DNA from: an uncultured euryarchaeote
Lineage (GTDB): Archaea; Thermoplasmatota; Poseidoniia; Poseidoniales; Thalassarchaeaceae
Assembly: GCA_937901365.1 (NCBI GenBank)
Contig: CALCEF010000267.1
Span: 1 to 16,252, forward strand
Reading direction: 5' to 3'
Length of the DNA: 16,252 bases
Shown here: positions 1-5,876 of the stretch, in pieces
Numbering within the stretch: the stretch's first letter is position 1
Layout of the letters: each line of letters opens with the position of its first letter
Position numbers and translations under genes: made by a program
Notes under the pieces: model-generated
The model's input: the letters and a program-made list of their open reading frames with translations, nothing else
What the model was told of the DNA's origin: nothing
Databases searched by the model: none

Positions 1-1
1 G

Positions 2-301
2 GTTCAAGCCACATTGTTCGATGGTGTGCTAACCGGTAGCACCACATTGGCCGCTGAGGCAGTGGTTCAAGGCGTGCCCACACTTCTCATTTCGAAAGCG
101 AAGCGCGGCTTCCTCACATACCTTGCAGATCAGCCCCACTTCTTCCATTGGAATGAGGACGACCTCTTCGACGGCCGTTTCTCAAAGATGGCCAATGATT
201 GGATGGACGCCATGCGGACTACACGTTCCACGGGACGAACCGCCGTCGTCGATGTGACCCAATCTGTGCTGAACGAATTATTCGGACAACCAATCGCGTA
301 G
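2..301 (+). CDS. C-terminal part of a DUF354-like / UDP-GlcNAc 2-epimerase-fold glycosyltransferase (5' end outside window)
   Basis: The reading frame is open from base 2, so only about the last 99 residues are present. The segment [20 protein letters not shown] resembles the C-terminal nucleotide-sugar-binding region of GT-B enzymes in the UDP-GlcNAc 2-epimerase and DUF354 group, where a Gly/Ser-Thr turn is followed by a helix and a 'GVP' or 'GTP' strand. Members of DUF354 are predicted glycosyltransferases often found in archaeal surface-polysaccharide loci. The donor, acceptor and product cannot be told from this fragment. Its 3' end overlaps the convergent NUDIX gene by 24 bases. The nearby cis-prenyltransferase fits a role in lipid-linked glycan assembly, but that is inference. 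A TTG at 14 is an in-frame codon inside the gene, not a credible start. Confidence 0.6.
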   Translation, partial: VQATLFDGVLTGSTTLAAEAVVQGVPTLLISKAKRGFLTYLADQPHFFHWNEDDLFDGRFSKMANDWMDAMRTTRSTGRTAVVDVTQSVLNELFGQPIA

Positions 302-682
302 AATTTCCATGTGATCCCCAGCGATGGGTAACTCGCCGTCTAGCACCAAGTCGATTGGCCAGAATCGAGCGTCTGCGGCATCATCAGCACCCACTGGGTC
401 GCCTTCAGCCTCAATCAGATACACGATGCTGACGATATGCTTGCGTGGGTCGCGATCAGGGTCACCTTTGGCATCCAATAGTCGAACAATTTCTCCCTTG
501 AGTCCGGTTTCCTCTTCCAGTTCCCGTAGCACTGCATCGGTTGGATCTTCGCCATAATCGACGAATCCACCCGGCAGAGCCCACGCACCTTTCCAAGGCT
601 CATTGCCTCGCTGAATCAGCAGCACCTCATCACCGCGACGAACAGCCGCATCCACCGCTAGAGCTGGATTGCGATATTCCAT
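278..682 (-). CDS. NUDIX hydrolase, ADP-ribose pyrophosphatase-like
   Basis: A 134-residue protein with a complete Nudix box: G39, five residues, E45, seven residues, then R53-E54-L55-E56-E57-E58-T59-G60-L61. The E53-E58 region binds the metal that drives pyrophosphate cleavage. The N-terminal [14 protein letters not shown], the '[13 protein letters not shown]' lead-in and the [12 protein letters not shown] strand after the box resemble ADP-ribose pyrophosphatases and NrtR-type NUDIX domains. The substrate is therefore probably a nucleoside diphosphate derivative, but this is not proven. I chose the ATG at 682 because AGTGAT sits 3 nt upstream and it follows the uppS stop (687) by four bases. 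Upstream in-frame starts at 697 and 793 would overlap uppS. It is the second gene of a uppS-NUDIX operon, and its end overlaps the convergent glycosyltransferase gene. Confidence 0.9.
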   Translation of the reverse strand: MEYRNPALAVDAAVRRGDEVLLIQRGNEPWKGAWALPGGFVDYGEDPTDAVLRELEEETGLKGEIVRLLDAKGDPDRDPRKHIVSIVYLIEAEGDPVGADDAADARFWPIDLVLDGELPIAGDHMEILRDWLSE

Positions 683-685
683 GCA

Positions 686-691
686 ATCACT
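686..691 (-). promoter_or_regulatory. Ribosome binding site of the NUDIX gene
   Basis: AGTGAT on the minus strand, 3 nt before the ATG at 682. It overlaps the end of uppS, so the two genes are probably translationally linked. It decides the start over the in-frame ATG at 697. Confidence 0.55.
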
Positions 692-1556
692 CTCCATAGC
701 GCCGCTTTCTTTGCTGGTATGCCTCGATGGCCTCAAGCAAATCTCCACGTGAGAATGAAGGCCAGTATACATCTGTGAAGTAATACTCAGCATAGGCGGA
801 TTGCCACAACAAGAAATTGCTAATTCTCTCTTCCCCAGATGTCCGAATCACCAAATCGGGATCTGGCATTTCACCCGTCCACAATCGCTTGCTGATTTCG
901 GTTTCATCAATTGATTCTAGGTCAATGTTGCCATCTGCATGGTCGGCTGCAATGGCTCGCACTGCCTCGATTATTTCCTCGCGACTCCCGTATGCCAAAC
1001 ATACAGTGAATACGAATTTGTCATGCTCCGCGGTCACCTTTTCGGTATTGTCAATGGCGGCGAGCACGCGTTCTGGAAGCAGATCTTTGCGTCCCGCTAC
1101 CTGGACCTTGACCTTGTTGTTGAGGATTCTTTCATCCTTGGCGAGGTCGTTCAATCCCTCAACGTAGAGGTCGAAAAGCGCCTCCAATTCATCGGGCTTT
1201 CTGCTGGTGATATTTTCCGTGCTGAGTGCATATACCGTAAGATAGGGCACGCCGAGTTCGAGCACCCAATCCATGACATCTTCCAGTTTTTCTTTGCCAG
1301 CTCGGTGTCCAAGGGTCGCAGCCAATCCAGTATCAGCCGCGTAGCGGCGATTGCCATCCATGATGATGGAAATGTGTTTGGGAAGTGTGCCAGACATGAC
1401 GCGTGTTTGCAATCTACGTGCGCGCACACGATCGGTTCTAGAGACGATACTCCAAGCATATCTCGAATTTGCAATCCATCGAGCGGGGCCGCGGATGATT
1501 CGCCACTTCAGAAGCCAATGGGCTGTTCGGTCCAATGTGCGGCCTAGCCAACCCAT
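687..1556 (-). CDS. uppS: cis-prenyltransferase (isoprenyl diphosphate synthase, UppS/DHDDS family)
   Basis: This 289-residue enzyme condenses isopentenyl diphosphate onto an allylic diphosphate with cis geometry. In archaea the product is the long polyprenyl (dolichol-type) carrier used for glycan assembly. Visible hallmarks are [13 protein letters not shown], with the metal-binding Asp at residue 67, the STEN motif at about 112-115, and the distal [20 protein letters not shown] region from about residue 238, which binds IPP and closes the active site. A 50-residue basic N-terminal segment precedes the catalytic core, as in many archaeal members. I start at the ATG at 1556. The frame stays open to 1628, which would overlap the divergent membrane gene, and an internal ATG at 1397 would give the bare core. 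It is the first gene of an operon with the downstream NUDIX gene. Confidence 0.9.
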   Translation of the reverse strand: MGWLGRTLDRTAHWLLKWRIIRGPARWIANSRYAWSIVSRTDRVRARRLQTRVMSGTLPKHISIIMDGNRRYAADTGLAATLGHRAGKEKLEDVMDWVLELGVPYLTVYALSTENITSRKPDELEALFDLYVEGLNDLAKDERILNNKVKVQVAGRKDLLPERVLAAIDNTEKVTAEHDKFVFTVCLAYGSREEIIEAVRAIAADHADGNIDLESIDETEISKRLWTGEMPDPDLVIRTSGEERISNFLLWQSAYAEYYFTDVYWPSFSRGDLLEAIEAYQQRKRRYGE

Positions 1557-1626
1557 ACACCGTCGAGTCCGCCTTCCCTCTTGATGCAATCGGGTGCCTT
1601 GATAGCGTGGACCATGTGGCCACAAC

Positions 1627-2298
1627 ATGCGCCGAGAGGTTGTCTATATCCTCACCATCACGATCGGTTTGTGGGTCGATCAGAATGGAACGGATTGGGC
1701 CATCAAAGGCGAATATATTGTCGACGTATTTTGTTGGGCTCTCTTTGCGACCATCTACGCCCGCGGTGAGCGCCTTGAACGAATTGAGATGTTAACCGTT
1801 CTAGCTTTTGCAACGCCCATGGAACTGTTCTTCACAGAAGTTTGGCACCTGTATGAATACCGTGAAGGATTCATGCCTCTGTTCGTGCCGGCAGGGCATT
1901 GGTTCCTGTTTGACTTGGGACGCCGTTTTTCTCGTCATTTACCCGAAAAGTGGTCATGGCCCTCGATTCTTCCATTCGTACCATTGTCACTGTATTTCGC
2001 ATACCAAGGCGTGGATACATCTGGAATGTTCCTTCTCATCGCTTTGCTCGGCTTCATGCGCTGGGGCCCCGAGCGTCGTCTGTATGCGACGATGGCATGG
2101 TTGGCACTGGCAATGGAATTGTGGGGTACTCACTTGGGCAACTGGGCTTGGCATCCTGATGTGGCCTGGACGCCGTTGACTGCCCTCAACCCGCCACTGC
2201 TGTGTGGCGTGGTCTACGCATTGGGGGATCTGTTGGTGAACTTGACTGTAAACAAGTTCACTCAAACACAATCGATGGACGATCTCCCAGTGCATTGA
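1627..2298 (+). CDS. Multi-pass membrane protein with an internal twofold repeat, function unknown
   Basis: A 223-residue hydrophobic protein with about six to seven membrane segments. I do not recognise a characterised family. Two halves look alike. Residues 62-102 and 160-206 each start with a helix carrying MEL-x2-T (MEL at 65-67 and 163-165, Thr 70 and 168), then an aromatic stretch (WHLYEYR, GNWAW), then a Pro-rich turn and a helix ending in a DLG or LGD motif. Such pseudo-symmetry is common in transporters and small membrane enzymes. Acidic and aromatic residues inside the segments suggest a catalytic or binding site rather than a simple anchor. It is divergent from uppS with about 70 bases between starts and overlaps the convergent HAD gene by 41 bases. 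A lipid- or isoprenoid-related role is possible from context only. Confidence 0.7.
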   Translation: MRREVVYILTITIGLWVDQNGTDWAIKGEYIVDVFCWALFATIYARGERLERIEMLTVLAFATPMELFFTEVWHLYEYREGFMPLFVPAGHWFLFDLGRRFSRHLPEKWSWPSILPFVPLSLYFAYQGVDTSGMFLLIALLGFMRWGPERRLYATMAWLALAMELWGTHLGNWAWHPDVAWTPLTALNPPLLCGVVYALGDLLVNLTVNKFTQTQSMDDLPVH

Positions 2299-2800
2299 GT
2301 GTGGACTGGCTGGCATTGACCACAATCACTTCGCCGGCATAAGGCCAGGTCTTCAAATCGTGACTGGAATTTCCAGCATAGGCAAATTGGCCCTTTCCAT
2401 AGCGCTCGGCCAGCGCCTTACCCTTTGCTTCCATTCTCAAATTGGTGATACCATCACTACCCATGACATCATCGAATATTCCGACATAATCTGCGATTTT
2501 TCTAGCGACTGAGATTTCCGATGCTGTGCAAAGGATGACTTCACGTCCACTTGCTTTCTCTTCCTTTAACCAAGCGAGGAAGGGCTGGTTATACTCTAAT
2601 TCTGCAGGATCAAATTTGAGTTTGCGGCCTAGAATTCGTTTCCACCTCGCACGCTTCCCTGTCAAGTCTAGGAAAAACATCCAAGGAATCAACCAAAATC
2701 GGGGAAGAACCACTCTACGGAAGGTCACCCGTGACATGTCGGTGAAAATCAGGGTACCATCAAGGTCGACCGCGAGTGGCAGTTTTGTCGCCTCTCCCAT
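2258..2800 (-). CDS. HAD-superfamily phosphatase of the type fused to UbiA prenyltransferases
   Basis: A 180-residue HAD hydrolase. Motif I is VDLDGTL (nucleophile Asp12, acid/base Asp14). Motif II is CTAS (Thr92, Ser94). A motif III lysine lies near 126-128, and motif IV is YAGNSSHD with Asp148. The overall pattern includes a cap segment with KRARWKRILGRKLKFDPAEL, then YNQPFLAWLKEE, and SDGITNLR before the lysine. It matches the HAD domain found at the N-terminus of bacterial HAD-UbiA fusion proteins, here as a stand-alone gene. HAD enzymes of this kind remove phosphate from small molecules or lipid-linked phosphates; the substrate is unknown. The start at 2800 is the only good choice, because the HAD fold begins directly after it. 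There is no Shine-Dalgarno, so it may be leaderless. The 3' end overlaps the convergent membrane gene by 41 bases. Confidence 0.85.
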   Translation of the reverse strand: MGEATKLPLAVDLDGTLIFTDMSRVTFRRVVLPRFWLIPWMFFLDLTGKRARWKRILGRKLKFDPAELEYNQPFLAWLKEEKASGREVILCTASEISVARKIADYVGIFDDVMGSDGITNLRMEAKGKALAERYGKGQFAYAGNSSHDLKTWPYAGEVIVVNASQSTLNALGDRPSIVFE

Positions 2801-2852
2801 GGCGCCTACGGCGCCACCGGAGCGCTTTCAATCTGTCCTCTGCTTCGCAGAG
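2800..2852. promoter_or_regulatory. Two small inverted repeats between divergent HAD and kinase-like genes
   Basis: TGGCGCC-TAC-GGCGCCA (2800-2816) abuts the HAD start codon, and CTCTGC-TTC-GCAGAG (2838-2852) lies 21 bases further. Either could be an operator or, if transcribed, a hairpin. Arms of six or seven bases occur by chance fairly often, so the functional claim is weak. Confidence 0.3.
2827..2835 (-). promoter_or_regulatory. Candidate promoter element of the HAD gene
   Basis: CAGATTGAA on the minus strand ends 27 nt before the ATG at 2800, where an archaeal TATA-like box would sit for a leaderless transcript. The same nonamer lies at the identical distance before hisS. Confidence 0.35.
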
Positions 2853-2898
2853 AATTGATGTGGATGCGACCTTTGGGCACGACGTGGACATCGAATCT

Positions 2899-4044
2899 AT
2901 GCCGTGGTATCCGCGCGTTGCAGCCAAATCTGTAACCGATGCAATCATGACACCACCCGCAGGTTTCACCGCCCATGTTCTTCACGTTCGATGGGACAGT
3001 TTACCCATGCTATTGCCCGATGGTGAGCTGACATCTGATACTTGGTGGGGTGGACTTTCACCTACATGGGGAAAATGGGTTGAGGGTTCCCCCCTCTCAG
3101 TCGAAGAGAATCGCAATGGTTGGTTGGTTGAATTTGAGAAGCATGAGGCGCAAATTTTGCCACTGGATGAAGATGGCCACGGACGACGACTATCTTCTCT
3201 GAATTGTCCTGAATTACATACAGCGATTGGCGGGATTCAGTTTGAGGGTAGAGACGTGATTCTAATTTACAACAAAATAGAGTCTACCCCATTACCGCTG
3301 GATCAAAAGCACCTCACCTTGGCAGGGGAAGCGTTGGGTCGTTTCCATGCACTTTGCGGTCGCAATTTAGCGACACCGAATGATGAGCGTGCATGGAACA
3401 AACGCCTCGACGTTCTCGAGCCACGAACCCGTTCAGCCACGAAATGGAGGGCCCCACATTCTGCCGATACTCAAGGGACCATTACGCACCGAAATTTCAG
3501 TCTAGAACATTGCCACTTAGTCGATGGCAAGGTCATCATCAAGGGTTGTATGGGTGGAATTCACAATGCTCTGATTCCGGAAACCTCTCCATCGCCCGCA
3601 CTGAGAGATGTTGCGGCCGCTGCAATCCATCTTGAACCCGAACTCAAGAGGGCATTTTGTCGAGCATGGACAGAGTCTGCCCCCTCTCATTGGTATTCGC
3701 ATAAAGCGTTGGATAGCCACAGAGGTGGGTTCATCATTTGGGAATATGAACAGCATCTTGAACAGAGATTGTTACATCAAGCATGGGGGGAGAACGAACC
3801 CTCACATGTGACCGAATTCCTATCCTCAGTCTCTAGCATTCAGAACAGGATGTATCGTGTACGAACAATCGCAGCAGGCGCTTTGGTTTGCACATTCGTT
3901 CCATTGACTGTCCTACTCTATTGGATCTTTTATCCCGATTCACCCATCCCATCAGGTACCGAAATCGCCGGTATTGGAGTGATGGGTATTTGCGGTTGGC
4001 TGTTCAACAAAATCTACCGCCACATGGCCCCTATGCCCTGGTGA
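2899..4044 (+). CDS. Kinase-fold (APH/phosphotransferase-like) protein with degenerate active site and C-terminal membrane hairpin
   Basis: About 381 residues. The middle resembles the C-lobe of aminoglycoside-phosphotransferase/RIO-like kinases: a helix LAGEALGRFHAL, then ITHRNFSLEHCHLVDGKVII where active members have HGD followed by N, then an ALRDVAAA helix matching the usual 'xxDLA' segment. Key catalytic positions look changed. HGD reads H197-R198-N199, and the metal-binding Asp after the VDGKVIIKG strand is missing (KGCMGG). This suggests a pseudokinase or a very divergent enzyme. Two hydrophobic segments at about 323-345 and 354-372 anchor the C-terminus in the membrane. The start is uncertain. 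The frame opens at 2776 inside the HAD gene, and I prefer the ATG at 2899, with 2947 also possible. No Shine-Dalgarno is visible. Its 3' end overlaps gpmA by 14 bases. The ligand and role are unknown. Confidence 0.65.
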   Translation: MPWYPRVAAKSVTDAIMTPPAGFTAHVLHVRWDSLPMLLPDGELTSDTWWGGLSPTWGKWVEGSPLSVEENRNGWLVEFEKHEAQILPLDEDGHGRRLSSLNCPELHTAIGGIQFEGRDVILIYNKIESTPLPLDQKHLTLAGEALGRFHALCGRNLATPNDERAWNKRLDVLEPRTRSATKWRAPHSADTQGTITHRNFSLEHCHLVDGKVIIKGCMGGIHNALIPETSPSPALRDVAAAAIHLEPELKRAFCRAWTESAPSHWYSHKALDSHRGGFIIWEYEQHLEQRLLHQAWGENEPSHVTEFLSSVSSIQNRMYRVRTIAAGALVCTFVPLTVLLYWIFYPDSPIPSGTEIAGIGVMGICGWLFNKIYRHMAPMPW

Positions 4045-4633
4045 AATTTTCACCATCATAGGTGTAGATTCGTGGAATACCGGTTGGAATTTCCAAACTG
4101 AGGACTTCTTCTTTGGACAATCCTTCAATTTTCATTACAATGCTCCTCAAACTGTTACCATGTGCTGCAACCAGTACGGTTTTTCCAGCATCTAAATCGG
4201 GTTTAATCGCCTCATCCAAATACGGTAAAGTTCGCTCAGCACACATGGCCAAACTCTCTCCGTCATCGCCAGGTGGAGGGACATCGTAGGATCGTCTCCA
4301 GATGTGGACTTGTTCGTCACCATATTTGTCCCGAGTGTCCTGTTTGTTGAGTCCTTGCAGATCTCCATAATGTCTCTCATTTAGGCGATAATCACGATGC
4401 GTAGGGAAGTCGCTTGATGCCCGATTATGGCGCATCACGATTTCGGCGGTATGTTGTGCGCGAATCAGGTCGCTGGTGTGCACAACATCGATTTGTGTGT
4501 CCGCCAATTCTTCACCGGCTTTTGCAGCTTCAATTTCTCCTTTCTCTGATAGTTCAACATCGGTCCAACCGGTGAACTTGTTTGCAGCATTCCAGACAGA
4601 TTGTCCGTGACGTAACAAAATCAGGGTCGCCAT
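4031..4633 (-). CDS. gpmA: 2,3-bisphosphoglycerate-dependent phosphoglycerate mutase
   Basis: A 200-residue cytosolic glycolytic/gluconeogenic enzyme interconverting 3- and 2-phosphoglycerate through a phosphohistidine. The catalytic LLRHGQSVWN gives Arg8 and His9; His9 is the phosphorylated residue. TSDLIRAQHTAE supplies Arg58, LNERHYGDLQGLNK supplies Glu86 as proton donor, and VAAHGNSLRSIV supplies His158. ERHYG and the WRRSYDVPPP segment are typical of the dPGM branch rather than of general histidine phosphatases. The protein is shorter than the bacterial enzyme (about 230-250 residues), as in compact dPGM forms. Many archaea rely on the unrelated cofactor-independent mutase, while a dPGM has been described in Thermoplasma. 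It is the second gene after mscS, 17 bases away. Confidence 0.93.
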   Translation of the reverse strand: MATLILLRHGQSVWNAANKFTGWTDVELSEKGEIEAAKAGEELADTQIDVVHTSDLIRAQHTAEIVMRHNRASSDFPTHRDYRLNERHYGDLQGLNKQDTRDKYGDEQVHIWRRSYDVPPPGDDGESLAMCAERTLPYLDEAIKPDLDAGKTVLVAAHGNSLRSIVMKIEGLSKEEVLSLEIPTGIPRIYTYDGENFTRA

Positions 4634-4636
4634 GAA

Positions 4637-4644
4637 ATCCCCTC
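4637..4644 (-). promoter_or_regulatory. Ribosome binding site of gpmA
   Basis: GAGGGGAT on the minus strand, followed by TTC and the ATG at 4633. It differs by one base from the site before the NSS transporter (GAGGTGAT-TTC-ATG), with identical spacing. Confidence 0.7.
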
Positions 4645-4650
4645 AATCGG

Positions 4651-5739
4651 TTATGCACTTCTGCGGATTCGAGGTTCGTAGAATACAATTCCATTTTCCT
4701 TTGCGATTCGGGCGACGTTGAGAAGGAATGATTGGCGCGCCTCTTTCTCATTCGCACCTCCATCGACATCCCAGTAGATGTTGCAAGAGACTTCAATCGA
4801 GTCTTTGGCAATCGAAGTGACCTTGGCCCAAGAAGCGTCTTCTTTCATCGTATTCTCATCATTGCGAATCAACTCTTCAACACCATCGGTGAAGCTTTGC
4901 ACAGCATCGGGATCGCTATCCAAATCTAGAGAGATGACCGGTTGATATCGGCGCCAGCGTCTCTTGCCAAAATTCTCGATCGGTTTGTTGGTCAGGTTTG
5001 CGTTTGGAATCGTGACGATTGTATCCACACTGGTTCGCAGTAGGGTGGTTCTCAAACTGATATTGATCACCTCACCTTCAGAACCGCTAATCAGAACCCA
5101 ATCCCCAACACGGAATGGGCGATCAAGGAGGACAGTGACTGCACCAAAGACGTTGGCGATACTATCCTTAGCAGCCAAGGCGAGAGCCAATCCAGTGATT
5201 CCCAAACCAGCAACCATTGTGGTCAAGTCAAAGTTCAATGCATCTGCAATGAAGATGGAACCAAAGACAACGATACAGAATCGCATGACACTCTCAACTG
5301 CGCCAATGAGTGTTCGTTCCGCTCCATCGAGAACATCATCATCATCCCAATATTCAACCACGGCTTGGACACAAACCGTGAGTCTGAGTGCCCAGACAAT
5401 GACTGCTACAAGCATCACGACCTGAGCGATCGACGGGAGCCAGAATTCCACAGTCGAGGGCATCATTGCTGTGGTTCCTTCGATCAATGAAAGTGAGGAT
5501 TGCCACATGATGGCCGCACCGACCGCTGTACCCAGTGCCTTGCTCGAGCCGTGAATGGCGATTTCAGCCACAGGACTTTTCTCACACAAACTGTTGAACA
5601 TGTTTGGTATTGTCATCACAGCAACCAATCTGGCAACAAAAACCAACAGCACCAATCCAATGAGTACCACTAGGGTTCCTTGGTTGAAACCCATCAACTC
5701 ATCAGCCCAGTTTGGGACCATCTCGACAAACTTGTCCAT
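4651..5739 (-). CDS. Mechanosensitive ion channel of the MscS family
   Basis: A 362-residue membrane channel that opens on membrane tension to release solutes during osmotic downshift. Hydrophobic segments lie near residues 22-42, 68-86, 100-126 and 146-166. The pore helix region (about 174-215) carries the typical small-residue pattern AGLGITGLALALAAKDSIAN, followed by the family signature VFGAVTVLLDRPFRVGDWV and the beta domain (GEVINISLRTTLLRT, IPNANLTNKPIENF). A C-terminal alpha-beta domain ends in EPRIRRSA. The frame continues upstream to an ATG at 5883, which would add a 48-residue hydrophilic segment. I chose 5739 because the longer form would overlap the divergent carboxypeptidase start and leave no promoter space. 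It probably heads an operon with gpmA; no clear Shine-Dalgarno is seen. Confidence 0.9.
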   Translation of the reverse strand: MDKFVEMVPNWADELMGFNQGTLVVLIGLVLLVFVARLVAVMTIPNMFNSLCEKSPVAEIAIHGSSKALGTAVGAAIMWQSSLSLIEGTTAMMPSTVEFWLPSIAQVVMLVAVIVWALRLTVCVQAVVEYWDDDDVLDGAERTLIGAVESVMRFCIVVFGSIFIADALNFDLTTMVAGLGITGLALALAAKDSIANVFGAVTVLLDRPFRVGDWVLISGSEGEVINISLRTTLLRTSVDTIVTIPNANLTNKPIENFGKRRWRRYQPVISLDLDSDPDAVQSFTDGVEELIRNDENTMKEDASWAKVTSIAKDSIEVSCNIYWDVDGGANEKEARQSFLLNVARIAKENGIVFYEPRIRRSA

Positions 5740-5789
5740 GTTCTCCGACTCGGTAGAGGGGGGTTCATCATTTCGCTCGGCTAACTTCG

Positions 5790-5818
5790 CGGAATCGTCC
5801 CCTAAAGGGACGTTTCCG
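5790..5818. promoter_or_regulatory. Long imperfect inverted repeat between divergent mscS and carboxypeptidase genes
   Basis: Left arm CGGAATCGTCCC (5790-5801), five-base spacer CTAAA, right arm GGGACGTTTCCG (5807-5818). The arms are complementary at 11 of 12 positions. It lies in the roughly 137-base gap between the two starts. It could be an operator for a dimeric regulator of one or both genes, or a hairpin in a leader. A second small palindrome, CCTTTGAAAGG, follows at 5838-5848, 29-39 nt before the carboxypeptidase ATG. Confidence 0.55.
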
Positions 5819-5876
5819 TTCGGGTCTTCACGGCGGTCCTTTGAAAGGGTGAACGGGTCTCGACGGGCTGGTCGCC

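Noticed and set aside
939..1547. Plus-strand open frame of about 200 codons opposite uppS
   Set aside because: It lies across the catalytic motifs of the cis-prenyltransferase and has no family pattern; it is a shadow frame.
1615..1624. Perfect palindrome TGTGGCCACA just before the ATG at 1627
   Set aside because: Ten-base palindromes are expected many times in a window of this size, and no second copy or spacing pattern supports an operator.
1627..2298. Assignment of the membrane protein as a carotenoid lycopene cyclase
   Set aside because: The twofold repeat and proximity to isoprenoid genes suggested it, but the expected conserved cyclase motifs are not visible, so the function is left open.
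2776..2898. Extended N-terminus of the kinase-like protein from 2776
   Set aside because: It would overlap the HAD gene's start on the opposite strand and adds a basic, non-conserved-looking segment; a later ATG is more credible.
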